Notes: generated by a model from the letters alone, not told the origin. A stretch of 64,000 nucleotides of DNA from JAJDYQ01 sp942491945 (GCA_942491945.1 CALODD010000116.1:41928-105927), one strand, 5' to 3'; shown: positions 1 through 9,203, numbered from the stretch's first letter. Numbers and translations: made by a program.

Positions 1-1
1 G

Positions 2-145
2 GTATTCCTGGCGCTCCTTGGTGGGATTGCAGCACGCACTGGTGGTGCATCGATTACTGTCGGCGCCATTAGAGTGACTTTTTGGGGTGCGCTGGCAATG
101 GGTTTAACCGCAGCAGTAGGTCGTATATTTGGTGTTGCGACATAA
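2..145 (+). CDS. VIT/CCC1-family membrane protein, C-terminal end (partial)
   Basis: The window opens inside a reading frame of 47 codons that ends in TAA at 143-145. The peptide contains the glycine-rich turn and the closing RVTFWGALAM helix typical of the last transmembrane segments of VIT1/CCC1-type iron/manganese transporters, followed by a short tail. Known members move Fe2+ or Mn2+ across a membrane. The N-terminal part, with the metal-binding residues, lies outside the window. The gene is followed after 37 bases by a well-formed attC-like site, so it is probably the first visible gene cassette. The family call rests on a short segment. Confidence 0.6.
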   Translation, partial: VFLALLGGIAARTGGASITVGAIRVTFWGALAMGLTAAVGRIFGVAT

Positions 146-182
146 TGAGTTGTTTACCTATAGCACTAATCTATCTACATGC

Positions 183-242
183 AGCTAACAATTGGGTCAA
201 GTTGACGCCAAAAAACGGCGCAGCTTACTCTGAACGTTCGCT
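183..242 (+). mobile_element. attC site (classic 60-base type)
   Basis: The outer boxes AGCTAAC (183-189) and GTTCGCT (236-242) are inverted repeats with one mismatch. The inner boxes AAGTTGACGCC and GGCGCAGCTT pair with one unpaired extra base, the feature that orients attC strand choice. This is the best-formed site in the window. It separates the VIT-family gene from the SnoaL pseudogene. Confidence 0.8.
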
Positions 243-266
243 GCACAAGTAGAAGCGAAATTAGCT

Positions 267-869
267 ATGACATCAAAAAGAAAAGAACTAAATTGCGCGT
301 TACTTAAAGGCATCGAAACTGGCGACGCTGCGGCAGTTGCTGTTGTCAATGAGGAAAAGTACATTCACCACAACCCCCAGGCTCACGAAGGTAGCGAGGG
401 TCTGGCAGCGTTGTCCGAGCGCCTGTCGAAAACCTCTCCCAGCGTCAAAGTCGTACGTGTCTTCGTGGATGGTATGGCCGTTGAGCACTGGGACAACATC
501 CAGCAAAGACAGGGTTTCAAACCATCCGGTCATACTATGGTCGATGAACCGACCGAAGTAACCGATCTGGAGCGGACTGTAGATAATCGAGAAATTGTAC
601 GATCCTTCGTTGATGGTATGTCGTCACTGCATTCGGCGCTATCCGATCCCGCCTCAAGCGATGGCATCACGATACAATAAGACAAAATGCACCGCCTTCT
701 AGCAGAGGGGAGTTTCGTGCTTTCGGTTAGTGAAGCTTATCTTAACGGAGTCCACTCCTCGTTTTATGATCTTTTTTCGGGTTGCCCATGACAGGCTTGT
801 AAACACTGGGATACGACAGAAGCGATCACCCCTCGCAATGAATGGAAGAACGACAACGGCAAGTTTTAA
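267..869 (+). pseudogene. Decayed double-SnoaL-domain protein
   Basis: The first 137 codons are open (267-680) and closely match the N-terminal domain of the intact gene at 14327, but the stretch between VFVDG and MAVEHWDN has lost about 25 residues. After the stop at 680 the homology resumes in other frames: LAEGSFVLSVSEAYLNGVHS from about 696, and the exact C-terminal motif EWKNDNGKF ending in TAA at 867-869. So this is a broken copy with two deletions and frameshifts. SnoaL-like domains are NTF2-fold, either small enzymes or ligand-binding proteins. It follows an attC site at 183-242. Confidence 0.8.
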
Positions 870-1115
870 GGCAGTATTCAAATTATTGGTACTCGCACCT
901 CAAGACGCCGAATAAATACAGGAGTATATATAGATGATCAAATTTGTTATGTGCAAAACACGACACCCGCATTTTATTGATAGTCAAAATCAATTATTAT
1001 ATTAAAAATAAACGATTATACAAATCGTTATAAATGACCTAAATTGTGGCATGGGTACAATATGCAGTTGTACTGATAACGAATTATTTCTACGTACAAA
1101 ACAGGAGATTAACCG

Positions 1116-3273
1116 ATGTCTGAAAACAAATGCCCGGTGATGCACGGCGCTGCTACAGAGAGCAGCATGTCGAACATGGAATGGTGGCCGAAGGCCCTGA
1201 ACCTCGACATTCTGCATCAACACGATACCAAGACCAATCCGATGGGAGAAGGCTTCAACTATCGTGAAGAGGTCAAGAAACTCGACGTGGCTGCGCTCAA
1301 GAAAGACCTGCACGCGCTGATGACTGACAGCCAGGCGTGGTGGCCGGCGGACTGGGGTCACTACGGTGGTCTCATGATCCGCATGTCATGGCATGCGGCC
1401 GGTACCTATCGTACCGCTGATGGTCGGGGTGGTGCAGGCACTGGCAATCAGCGTTTTGCGCCGATCAACTCCTGGCCGGACAACGTGAACCTGGACAAGG
1501 CGCGGCGTCTGCTCTGGCCGATCAAGAAGAAATACGGCAACAAGCTCAGCTGGGCCGATTTGATTGCCTACGCCGGCACCATCGCCTATGAATCCATGGG
1601 CCTGAAGACCTTCGGCTTCGGTTTCGGCCGCGAGGATATCTGGCACCCGGAAAAGGACACCTACTGGGGTTCGGAGAAGGAATGGCTCGCCCCCAGCGGT
1701 AGCGAAGGCAGCCGTTACTCCGGCGAGCGCGATCTCGAAAACCCGCTGGCCGCCGTGATGATGGGTCTGATCTACGTCAACCCTGAAGGTGTGGACGGTA
1801 ATCCGGACCCACTCAAGACGGCCCACGATGTGCGCGTGACTTTTGCCCGCATGGCCATGAACGACGAGGAAACCGTTGCCCTCACTGCCGGTGGACACAC
1901 GGTGGGCAAATGCCACGGTAACGGCGATGCCACGCTGCTCGGCCCAGTGCCCGAGGCTGCTGATATCGAAGATCAGGGTCTGGGCTGGATCAACAAGACC
2001 AAGCGCGGTATTGGTCGCGACACCGTGTCCAGTGGTCTTGAAGGCGCATGGACGACCCACCCCACCCAGTGGGACAACGGCTACTTCTCCCTTTTGCTCA
2101 ACTACGAGTGGGAACTGAAGAAAAGCCCGGCCGGCGCATGGCAGTGGGAACCTATCGACATCAAGGAAGAAGACAAGCCGGTCGATGTTGAAGACCCGTC
2201 CATCCGCTACAACCCGATCATGACCGATGCCGACATGGCCATGAAGATGGACCCTGAGTATCGGAAGATCTCTGAACGGTTCTACAAAGACCCTGAATAC
2301 TTCTCCGAAGTATTTGCGCGGGCATGGTTCAAACTGACACACCGTGACATGGGACCGAAGACGCGTTACATCGGTCCCGATGTACCGCAAGAAGACCTGA
2401 TCTGGCAGGATCCGGTTCCGGCCGGGAGCACCAACTACGATGTTCAGGCCGTGAAAGGCCAAAATTGCAGCCAGTGGTCTGAGCGTCAGCGAAATGGTCT
2501 CCACCGCCTGGGACAGCGCCAGAACCTTCCGTGGTTCGGATATGCGCGGCGGTGCCAACGGCGCACGTATCCGCCTGGCCCCGCAGAAGGACTGGGAAGG
2601 CAACGAGCCGCAGCGTCTGAATAAGGTGCTGGCCGTTCTTGAACCGATTGCTGCCGAGAGCGGCGCAAGCGTGGCAGATGTGATCGTGCTGGCAGGTAAC
2701 GTTGGTGTCGAGCAAGCTGCCAAGGCCGCTGGCTTTGATATTACCGTTCCCTTCTCGCCTGGCCGCGGGGATGCAACAGACGAGATGACCGATGCAGAAT
2801 CCTTCGAGGTGATGGAACCTCTCCATGACGGCTATCGCAACTGGCTCAAGAAGGACTATGTCGTCAGCGCGGAAGAGCTGATGCTCGACCGCACGCAACT
2901 GATGGGGCTGACCGCCCATGAGATGACGGTGCTGGTCGGCGGTATGCGTGTGCTCGGCACCAACCACGGTGGCACGAATCACGGAGTTTTCAGCGATAGT
3001 GTAGGCGTACTGACGAACGACTTCTTCGTGAACCTGACGGACATGAACAACACGTGGAAGCCCGCCGGTAATAACCTGTATGAAGTCCGCGATCGCAAGA
3101 CAGACAAGGTCAAGTGGACGGCGACGCGGGTTGATCTCGTGTTAGGTTCCAACTCGATCCTTCGTGCCTATGCCGAAGTCTATGCACAGGATGACAACAA
3201 GGAAAAGTTTGTACAGGACTTCGTAGCAGCCTGGACGAAAGTAATGAACGCCGACCGCTTCGATTTGTCCTAA
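1116..3273 (+). pseudogene. katG: Catalase-peroxidase KatG, one-base frameshift
   Basis: Haem enzyme that removes H2O2. The full family length (about 718 aa once corrected) is present. Arg89, Trp92 and His93 form the distal haem pocket in RMSWHAAGTYR. The Tyr of GLIYVNPEG and the Met of RMAMNDEE are the partners of the catalytic Trp-Tyr-Met adduct, and GGHTVGKCHG holds the proximal His. At 2457-2458 (AAAGGCC) one extra G shifts the frame. The first frame runs to 2624, while the true C-terminal half continues in the next frame from AKIAASGLSVSEM to 3273. A good Shine-Dalgarno, ACAGGAG, precedes the ATG. The gene is much richer in G+C than its neighbours, which suggests transfer. The indel may be real or a sequencing error; I see no recoding signal. 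Confidence 0.9.
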
Positions 3274-3285
3274 GCTTCGATACGC

Positions 3286-3319
3286 ATCCGCTCGCTGCAA
3301 ATAATTGCGGCGAGCGGAT
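3286..3319 (+). terminator. Long hairpin downstream of katG
   Basis: ATCCGCTCGC (3286-3295) and GCGAGCGGAT (3310-3319) are perfect inverted repeats, and the inner GCAA/TTGC also pairs around an ATAA loop. The hairpin starts 12 bases after the katG stop. There is no T-run, so it may act mainly as an mRNA 3' stabiliser. Confidence 0.55.
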
Positions 3320-3381
3320 ACATAAGTACCACAGGGGACAGACAGAGAAAATGAATGCCTGCTCCTGTCCAAAATGTGACG

Positions 3382-3486
3382 TAATAACATTTAAATCATA
3401 AGGAGATATTACAAATCACGAGGCGACCCAGTCGGAGGCTAAAACCGCCCTGCGGTATTTTACGCCGCTGGTCTTAAACGTTATAA
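3382..3486 (+). mobile_element. Candidate attC site
   Basis: The outer boxes TAATAAC (3382-3388) and GTTATAA (3480-3486) share a five-base complementary core. The inner part 3428-3471 forms a long imperfect hairpin (CCAGTCGG...TAAAACC against GGTATTTTACGCCGCTGG). Length of 105 bases is within the attC range. It lies between katG and the glutamate synthase-like gene. Confidence 0.5.
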
Positions 3487-3502
3487 ATCGCAAGAGAGAA
3501 AC

Positions 3503-5056
3503 ATGACTAATCCTATTATTGCAGACAACAAACCCGTTAAAGTGACCCTTACAAAAGGGCAGGAATACTATTTTTGCACATGCGGTCGATCTGAAAATCA
3601 GCCGTTTTGCGATGGTTCACATGTTGGGACACCATTTAAACCAAAGGTTATTGTTGCAGAAGAAGATGGTGACGCATATTTATGCGCATGCAAGCATAGT
3701 GGTAACAGGCCGTTTTGTGACGGAACGCATCAAAAGTTTAGTGATGACCAGGTAGGCAAAGAAGGACCGGGCCTGGAAGCAGAGAAAACAGGCCCCCCTG
3801 TCGCGGTTGCCACACCTGAAGAGCCTACCGTAGAGTTTATTCATCAATTAGCGAAAGATGGTCTGAGGACATTTGGTCATCATGGACCAATGACCTCTAT
3901 GGGCGTACCTCGTCACGAACTGCCTCATTGGGATGATCTGCAAATCATGGTGGCGCAGATGGCAACCAAGCCCTTGATGGAAGATCATGATGTGTCCGCT
4001 GAACTCGTTATTGGGCCCGAAGCCAGAAAACCTTTGACGTTAAAGATTCCCCTGTTTGTGTCCGATATGAGCTTTGGTGCTTTATCTGAAGAGGCTAAAG
4101 TCGCCCTGGCGCGTGGCGCCGAGCTTTCGGACACAGGTATTTGTTCAGGTGAAGGTGGTATGTTGCCTGAAGAACAGGCAGAGAATTCGCGCTATTTTTA
4201 CGAATTGGCGAGTGCGAAATTCGGTTACCGGGAAGAATTGCTGGAAATGGTCCAGGCTTTTCATTTCAAGGGCGGACAAGGCGCCAAAACGGGAACCGGA
4301 GGCCACCTTCCGGGCAACAAGAACAAAGGAAAAATATCGCAAGTCAGAAATATACCGGAAGGAAAGGCGGCAATATCGCCACCCACATTCAAAGACCTTT
4401 CTACGGTTGCTGATTTCAAGCGATTTGCGGATCGTGTCAGAGAGATATCCGGAGGTATACCCGTGGGTTTCAAGCTCAGTGCAAATCATATTGAAAAAGA
4501 CATTCAATTTGCGCTGGATGCTAGTGCAGACTACATCATACTCGATGGCCGGGGTGGCGGCACTGGCGCCGCACCTGAGATATTCAGAAATCATATCAGT
4601 GTGCCGACTATTCCTGCCCTTGCAAGAGCGCGTCGATATTTAGATAACCAGGGAGCCAGTGGTCGCGTGACGTTAATCATAACTGGTGGATTACGTCTGC
4701 CGATTGACTTCGTTAAAGCCATGGCATTGGGTGCTGATGGCATTGCCCTTTCCAATAGCGCAATGCAGGCAATCGGCTGTGTTGCCGCAAGAATCTGTAA
4801 TACCAACAACTGTCCGGCAGGTATCGCTACCCAGAATGAGGAACTACGAAAGAAACTGAATATCGAGAAATCAGCATTACAATTGAATAACTTTTTTACA
4901 GCATCTGTAGAACTCATGCAGGTTATGGCACGAGCATGTGGCCATGATGCATTAAACCAATTCAATTATGATGATCTTGCGACCTGGAATCGAGAAATGG
5001 CTTTGTTATCAGGTGTGCGGTATTCCGGTTTTGATGGTTCAATTAACGACCAATAA
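3503..5056 (+). CDS. CDGSH-CDGSH-glutamate synthase FMN-domain fusion
   Basis: A 517-aa protein of three parts. Residues ~25-45 (CTCGRSENQPFCDGSH) and ~63-80 (CACKHSGNRPFCDGTH) are two CDGSH motifs, each a 2Fe-2S ligand set of three Cys and one His. Residues ~110-510 are the FMN-binding alpha/beta barrel of the glutamate synthase large subunit, with the GGQGAKTGTGGHLPG loop, LDGRGGGTGAAP, and the Cys-x5-Cys-x4-Cys set (GCVAARICNTNNCPAG) that binds a 3Fe-4S cluster. The glutaminase domain and the GXGXG C-terminal domain of GltB are absent, so it is not a normal glutamate synthase. It is probably a redox enzyme that passes electrons from the CDGSH clusters to the FMN/3Fe-4S core. The substrate is unknown. 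Confidence 0.85.
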   Translation: MTNPIIADNKPVKVTLTKGQEYYFCTCGRSENQPFCDGSHVGTPFKPKVIVAEEDGDAYLCACKHSGNRPFCDGTHQKFSDDQVGKEGPGLEAEKTGPPVAVATPEEPTVEFIHQLAKDGLRTFGHHGPMTSMGVPRHELPHWDDLQIMVAQMATKPLMEDHDVSAELVIGPEARKPLTLKIPLFVSDMSFGALSEEAKVALARGAELSDTGICSGEGGMLPEEQAENSRYFYELASAKFGYREELLEMVQAFHFKGGQGAKTGTGGHLPGNKNKGKISQVRNIPEGKAAISPPTFKDLSTVADFKRFADRVREISGGIPVGFKLSANHIEKDIQFALDASADYIILDGRGGGTGAAPEIFRNHISVPTIPALARARRYLDNQGASGRVTLIITGGLRLPIDFVKAMALGADGIALSNSAMQAIGCVAARICNTNNCPAGIATQNEELRKKLNIEKSALQLNNFFTASVELMQVMARACGHDALNQFNYDDLATWNREMALLSGVRYSGFDGSINDQ

Positions 5057-5078
5057 GAGAAGGCAGCTGGTTCGTGTG

Positions 5079-5122
5079 ATAACTCCGCTACGCTTATTTT
5101 CGCCTCACCGCGTACTCGTTAT
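5079..5122 (+). mobile_element. Short attC-like palindrome
   Basis: ATAAC (5079-5083) pairs with GTTAT (5118-5122), and TACGC pairs with GCGTA inside. It is only 44 bases, shorter than usual attC sites, so it may be a shortened relic. It lies just after the CDGSH-glutamate synthase gene, where a cassette end is expected. Confidence 0.3.
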
Positions 5123-5226
5123 TTGTCTAGACGCACGTTTATCATAAATAAGAGTAATTAAGGTCTATCTATATGAGCCTTAACGAAAAGACTGACCAGA
5201 TGGACTGGAAGGATGAGTCTGGCTAG

Positions 5227-5478
5227 ATGCTTATATCTATTGTTTCAGGTCTTTTACTTTCATATTTGTATATTTATTACCAGAGATTTCCAGATGCAGA
5301 TAATTTAACTATTGTTGTAATCTGCTGTGTAGCATTCTATGTGTTCAGTATCATATTAAGAATACAAAATCATAGAGGGAAAGCAATAACAGGTAAACCT
5401 GGGTTTAATGAAAAAGCATTAAAGTATTTTTTTCCGGTACCAGGTTTTGTAATAGGTATAGCACTTTTATTATTATAG
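5227..5478 (+). CDS. Small membrane protein, unknown function
   Basis: An 83-aa protein with three likely membrane segments: residues 2-16, about 28-45 and a hydrophobic C-terminus ending in FVIGIALLLL. It has no family that I recognise. The ATG at 5227 follows directly on the stop (TAG) of a 17-codon frame that starts at 5173 (MSLNEKTDQMDWKDESG). That arrangement could give translational coupling, or the short frame may be the remnant of another gene. Low G+C content matches neighbouring small cassette genes. Confidence 0.5.
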   Translation: MLISIVSGLLLSYLYIYYQRFPDADNLTIVVICCVAFYVFSIILRIQNHRGKAITGKPGFNEKALKYFFPVPGFVIGIALLLL

Positions 5479-5657
5479 ATTTTTTGAACAATGCAGAATA
5501 AACATATAAAAAAGAGAATTAAACTGAACATATGTCATTGGGAAAAATGTCAACAGTGAAATTATCACAGGTGATTATGTCTTTAGATTTCGATGATAAA
5601 AATTAGAAAAATGCACGGTATTTTGGATTCACTATTTTCCATAAGTTGGTATACAAG

Positions 5658-6146
5658 ATGAGAACAGCAAAACCGCATACGCGATTGAGAAGATTTATCA
5701 GGGATGTCGTTGCCCATACGCCATTTGCTAAAATGGTAGTTCTATTGACCGTATTGTGGTTAATATTTTCCGCTGGTGTATACCTGGCAGAACGGAGTAC
5801 TGTTGGCGCGTCAATTAATACGTATGGAGAAGCACTGTATTGGGGGGTGGCTGCATTTTCTACTGCAGGAATCGCAGATGCGCCGGTGTCTGGTACTGCT
5901 CAGTTAGTTGGTGGCCTATGGATAGTAATTGGTTCAGTGCTGTTCTTCGGAACAATCGTAGCAACTGTTACGACCTATTTTATGAGGCCTATGCAGCGTC
6001 CCCATAAGAAGATAATCGATACGATAGAGTATAACCTTGAGCAATTAAATGATCTGTCACTAGAAGAGCTTGATTTGTTGAGGGAAACAGTTGACACACT
6101 GATCGTTCATGTCGAACGCTTAAAGGAAAAACAATCAAAGGGATAG
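5658..6146 (+). CDS. Two-TM potassium-channel-like protein with altered filter
   Basis: About 162 aa. A basic N-terminus leads into TM1 (about residues 25-46 from the ATG), then a pore-like re-entrant segment ALYWGVAAFSTAGIADAP, then TM2 (LVGGLWIVIGSVLFFGTIVA), and a charged C-terminal helix rich in E and L that could form a coiled coil. Spacing matches the TM-P-TM unit of KcsA-type channels (ALYW..VT.TTVGYGD), but the filter TVGYGD is replaced by TAGIAD, so K+ selectivity is doubtful. I start it at the ATG at 5658; a TTG at 5646 is possible. The gene is followed by an attC-like site, so it is probably a cassette. Confidence 0.6.
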   Translation: MRTAKPHTRLRRFIRDVVAHTPFAKMVVLLTVLWLIFSAGVYLAERSTVGASINTYGEALYWGVAAFSTAGIADAPVSGTAQLVGGLWIVIGSVLFFGTIVATVTTYFMRPMQRPHKKIIDTIEYNLEQLNDLSLEELDLLRETVDTLIVHVERLKEKQSKG

Positions 6147-6151
6147 TCGAA

Positions 6152-6227
6152 ATCAAACAATGGCTTAGAGAAGGGCTGGCTTTTTCGCTGGCTCTTAAAA
6201 ACCAAGCTCTGAAGCAATGCGTTAGCT
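6152..6227 (+). mobile_element. Candidate attC site
   Basis: The left box ATCAAAC (6152-6158) and the right box GTTAGCT (6221-6227) lie just after the channel gene. The inner boxes AAGGGCTGGC and GCTGGCTCTT pair imperfectly around a short T-rich loop. Length is 76 bases. Confidence 0.45.
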
Positions 6228-6309
6228 CTGTAATGATGTTAATCAAATAAAAGGTGATTTAGTAGTGGAAAATATAATACAAATTCTGATTGAATAAACT
6301 ACTCTTTGG

Positions 6310-6513
6310 ATGCCGAGAAAAGGAGGTGCAGTATTCATCTTAATCGTATTTTTTATTATTTCAAAAGTAATTAAGCGTGCAATTATCGAGGGAGCTGAGC
6401 AGCTAAAACTTGATCGCAATCTCACTTCACTCTTAGCCCGCATAAGCAGTTTGACAGGAATAACAGTTCTCCAGCAGGAAGACAGTAAGAACCTGGTAGC
6501 AAAGGAAAAATAG
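6310..6513 (+). CDS. MscS-like fragment or small membrane protein
   Basis: 67 aa. An N-terminal hydrophobic helix (GGAVFILIVFFIISKVIKR) is followed by a segment with the pattern LDRNLTSLLARISS, which resembles the region before the pore helix of small-conductance mechanosensitive channels. The remaining pore helix and the cytoplasmic domain are missing; the frame ends in a charged tail (EDSKNLVAKEK). Because the next 900 bases hold a decayed nhaA, this may also be a relic. The MscS relationship is a weak motif match. Confidence 0.35.
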   Translation: MPRKGGAVFILIVFFIISKVIKRAIIEGAEQLKLDRNLTSLLARISSLTGITVLQQEDSKNLVAKEK

Positions 6514-6557
6514 CAAATAATCTAATCAACTTTGACTCTATTTAGATTGACCAAAAA

Positions 6558-7416
6558 GCGGCCGATGTCGGGGTTATATTGGTCATTGCAAAATTTTATA
6601 CTCAGGTTTTATCACTATCGCATCTATTAATCGCGTTTGCACTTATTGTGTTTTTGGCGCCAGGCAATTACGCAAGCGGTATTTCTATATTATCGTTCGA
6701 ATAACAACCTGGTGGATGATGCTTAAATCCGGTGTCCACCCTACGTTTGCCGGTGTCGCAATTGCTTTGACTATACCAGCACGTCCAAAGTTGACATCGG
6801 AAAAACTAGCCATTAATGCGAAGACAATAATCAACTCAATACAGAAAAAGTCAGAACCTGTCGATGTTCTTGGCAGTCGTACGGGGACCATGAACAGGTG
6901 CTAGAGGTACGTGATTTTGCGGAACGTGCCGGTACACCACTGCGTCGCTGGGAGGATGCGCTGGAGTTACCCGTGGCTCTATTTATCTTACCCCTGTTTG
7001 TGCTGACCAATGCCGGCGTGCCCTTTAGCTTGTCCTCATTTATCGAAAGTCTTCAGCATCCGACCGGATTAGGCATTGTTACTGGACTCATCCTCGGGAA
7101 ATTTATCGGCTTTTCCGGTGCGTGCTGGCTGGGTCTGCGCTACAAAATTGGCTGTATACCCGATGGTGTTAATCTTAAACATGTCATTGAAGTCTTCCTC
7201 ATAGCCGGAATTGGATTTACTATGTCCACATTTATTGCAACGATGGGATTTGGCTCACAACCAGTACATCTGCAAAGTGCAAAATCATCTATTCTGGTTG
7301 CTTCATTAATTTCTGCAATCCTCGGTGTGTTGTATATTCGATTTGTTGCTGCAAAGAAACAGATCATGTCACTCAATTCAACGCCAAAAGGCGGCGCGAA
7401 TGAGTTTAATCGTTAG
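6558..7416 (+). pseudogene. nhaA: NhaA Na+/H+ antiporter, truncated and frameshifted
   Basis: Homology to NhaA starts abruptly inside the protein at the DDIGAILVIA-like segment (DVGVILVIAKFYT, from about 6564), so the N-terminal half is missing. One frame runs to a stop near 6705. The next frame carries LKSGVHPTFAGVAIALTIPA (6722 onward) to about 6890. A further shift leads to HEQVLEVRDFAERAGTPLRR and the complete C-terminal half to 7416. NhaA exchanges Na+ for H+ at the inner membrane; this copy cannot be functional. It lies between attC-like sites, so it looks like a decayed cassette. Confidence 0.8.
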
Positions 7417-7424
7417 GAAAAATA

Positions 7425-7820
7425 ATGAATTTAAGCTTTAACTTAGAGGATGCAAGCCAAGTAACTATTGGTGCCTTTGCTTTAGCAGTTCCAATTTCGT
7501 TCTCTGAAGAGGCCTGGAAACTAGGCGAGACACTTCCTTTATCTAATCTACTAATGATATTTATTCTGTCTATTTCATTCTTGGGCTTCTTCGCATATGA
7601 AAGTGTATTCCAAGGCAATATTAAACACAGGGTCCCCGTTTTCTTGTTGCGTATAGCTATTGCTTATACAATTACAGCATTAGTCGTAGCGTTAGTATTG
7701 CTTTCTTTAAATAAATTCCCGTTATTTATAGACACAGCTATCGCATTTAAACGTTTAATAGTAATTACAATGCCTGCTTCTATGGGGGCTATCATTGTGG
7801 ATAGCTTTGACAAAGAGTAA
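7425..7820 (+). CDS. Integral membrane protein, DUF2391/TIGR02587-like
   Basis: 131 aa with four likely membrane helices. The segment AVPISFSEEAWKLGE near residue 21 and the C-terminal VITMPASMGAIIVDSF recall the DUF2391 family of predicted membrane proteins of unknown function. An AGGA precedes the ATG by 7 bases. The start is 8 bases after the end of the nhaA pseudogene. It is followed immediately by a 123-base attC-like element, as expected for a cassette gene. Confidence 0.5.
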   Translation: MNLSFNLEDASQVTIGAFALAVPISFSEEAWKLGETLPLSNLLMIFILSISFLGFFAYESVFQGNIKHRVPVFLLRIAIAYTITALVVALVLLSLNKFPLFIDTAIAFKRLIVITMPASMGAIIVDSFDKE

Positions 7821-7826
7821 ATCGCC

Positions 7827-7949
7827 TGACAACTTGTTCAAGTTGATTTCAAGCGCTATGCATTCGTAGTATGTCTCGGCTTTTGTGTTTACGGTGGTCA
7901 TGTTACGCTTGGTGCAAAGCTTTTTTTACAACTTAACATTGCGTTAGTC
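7827..7949 (+). mobile_element. Candidate long attC site
   Basis: 123 bases from TGACAAC (7827-7833) to GTTAGTC (7943-7949). TTCAAGTTG near the left end pairs with CAACTTAAC near the right end, and CAAGCG pairs with CGCTTG further in. The length and form resemble Vibrio-type long repeats, but the outer boxes pair poorly apart from the AAC/GTT ends. Confidence 0.5.
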
Positions 7950-7979
7950 GAATCAAATATAAATTAACAGGAGAAAAAA

Positions 7980-8267
7980 ATGTCGAATGAAGGCTACCAC
8001 GAGCCCATTGAAGAACTCACTGATGAAACACTGGATATGCATCGAGCGATAACTTCATTGATGGAGGAGTTAGAAGCAGTTGATTGGTATAACCAGCGAG
8101 TTGATGCGTGTAAGGACGACGAGTTGAGAGCAATACTTGCGCACAACCGAGATGAAGAAAAAGAGCATGCAGCAATGGTCCTGGAATGGATAAGAAGAAA
8201 AGATCCTGCTATGGATAAAGAACTAAAAGACTATCTATTTACCGAAAAACCAATTGCACATAAATAG
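7980..8267 (+). CDS. Encapsulated-ferritin-like protein (EncFtn), copy 1
   Basis: 95 aa, two-helix half-ferritin. It aligns closely with Rhodospirillum rubrum EncFtn: EELEAVDWYNQRVD and AHNRDEEKEHAAM hold the ferroxidase ligands, here Glu30, Glu60 and His63, plus the gating Glu29, Glu32 and Trp36. Known EncFtn forms a ring-like decamer that oxidises Fe2+ and needs an encapsulin shell to store iron. This protein stops at YLFTEKPIAHK, just where the R. rubrum protein continues into its shell-targeting tail, and no encapsulin gene is in the window. Shine-Dalgarno AGGAG lies 6 bases upstream. By my count 83 of 95 residues are identical to copy 2 at 12422. It probably forms a free ferroxidase ring. 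Confidence 0.88.
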   Translation: MSNEGYHEPIEELTDETLDMHRAITSLMEELEAVDWYNQRVDACKDDELRAILAHNRDEEKEHAAMVLEWIRRKDPAMDKELKDYLFTEKPIAHK

Positions 8268-8399
8268 GCAAGCCAGACAAGGCAATTCAACCTCGACAAC
8301 GCAAAAAGACTCGCCGCCGGTTACTGCACCATGTATATAGTAAACACCCAGACAAAAGGCCCGCCATTGACCGACCTTTGTCAGACAACAAGTGAATTA

Positions 8400-9056
8400 C
8401 TATGCAGCGGCTGCTAATGCCTCTAATGCCTTGATGATCTCTACTGGCTCGCAGCGCTCGATGTAATTTTTATTTATAAAGGCAAAGCTAATCGTGCCAT
8501 CGCGGTCGATGACATATGCCGCCGGGATTGGTAACTCCCAGCTGTCATCACCATTGGCGGCCGGCACATCCAGGCCCCATTTGAGATACAGCGGCACCAT
8601 GCTCGGGGGTACATCCATGACAATGCCATACTCACGCGCTACTTTGTTACCGACATCGCTTAACACATCAAACGGCAATTGATGTTTTTCTTTGGTGCTC
8701 ATTGAATTGTCCGGCAGTTCGGGAGAAATGCCAATAAGGTTGGCACCCAGTTCACGAATCCTCGGCAGCGCATCGGCCAGCGCCTTGAATTCCAGATTGC
8801 AATACGGACACCAGCCACCGCGATAAAAACTGATTACTAACGGTCCGTCTTTTAATAACGCGGTTAACGATAAGTCACCCCCGGTGGCATTGGGCAGGGT
8901 AAAGTCCTTGGCCTGCTCACCGACGTTTAGTGCATTCTCGCCATAAGGGGTGTTTGTGATCACATCAAAGCCCTGCATAACGGCAGATTTGTCGGTCTCA
9001 TCCAGGCCATTAATAAAGTTGTTGGTCAGTTCCTGGGTTTGTTCAGTTAAACTCAT
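8400..9056 (-). CDS. Peroxiredoxin-like AhpC/TSA family protein
   Basis: 218 aa, thioredoxin fold. The active-site segment SFYRGGWCPYCNLEF has a CxxC arrangement typical of the peroxiredoxin-like group (COG1225/PRX-like2) that reduces peroxides or disulfides. About 75 residues precede the fold and form a helical extension. A GGAGACAA ribosome site lies upstream of the ATG. It is the last gene of a leftward operon with the TetR-like and OYE-like genes (148 bases after the regulator). That suggests a shared response to electrophiles or oxidants. No attC was seen immediately next to it. Confidence 0.8.
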   Translation of the reverse strand: MSLTEQTQELTNNFINGLDETDKSAVMQGFDVITNTPYGENALNVGEQAKDFTLPNATGGDLSLTALLKDGPLVISFYRGGWCPYCNLEFKALADALPRIRELGANLIGISPELPDNSMSTKEKHQLPFDVLSDVGNKVAREYGIVMDVPPSMVPLYLKWGLDVPAANGDDSWELPIPAAYVIDRDGTISFAFINKNYIERCEPVEIIKALEALAAAA

Positions 9057-9203
9057 GGTTGTCTCCTGATGTTATGATATGCGCTCAGTAAAATTCCTGT
9101 CACTCACACCTTATTTTTCCAGCCAACATCATGCGGTATAAAGTCAGCGGATTTTGCTTTAATGTCAGAAATTTTAGAAAAACGATGTACATGTTCTGTC
9201 TTA

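Noticed and set aside
2440..2480. Programmed ribosomal frameshifting in katG
   Set aside because: No slippery heptamer, internal Shine-Dalgarno or downstream pseudoknot was evident, and KatG is not known to be recoded.
1386..2723. 445-codon open frame on the - strand opposite katG
   Set aside because: It lies antisense to a clearly conserved gene of high G+C, which favours long antisense frames, and its translation has no recognisable motif.
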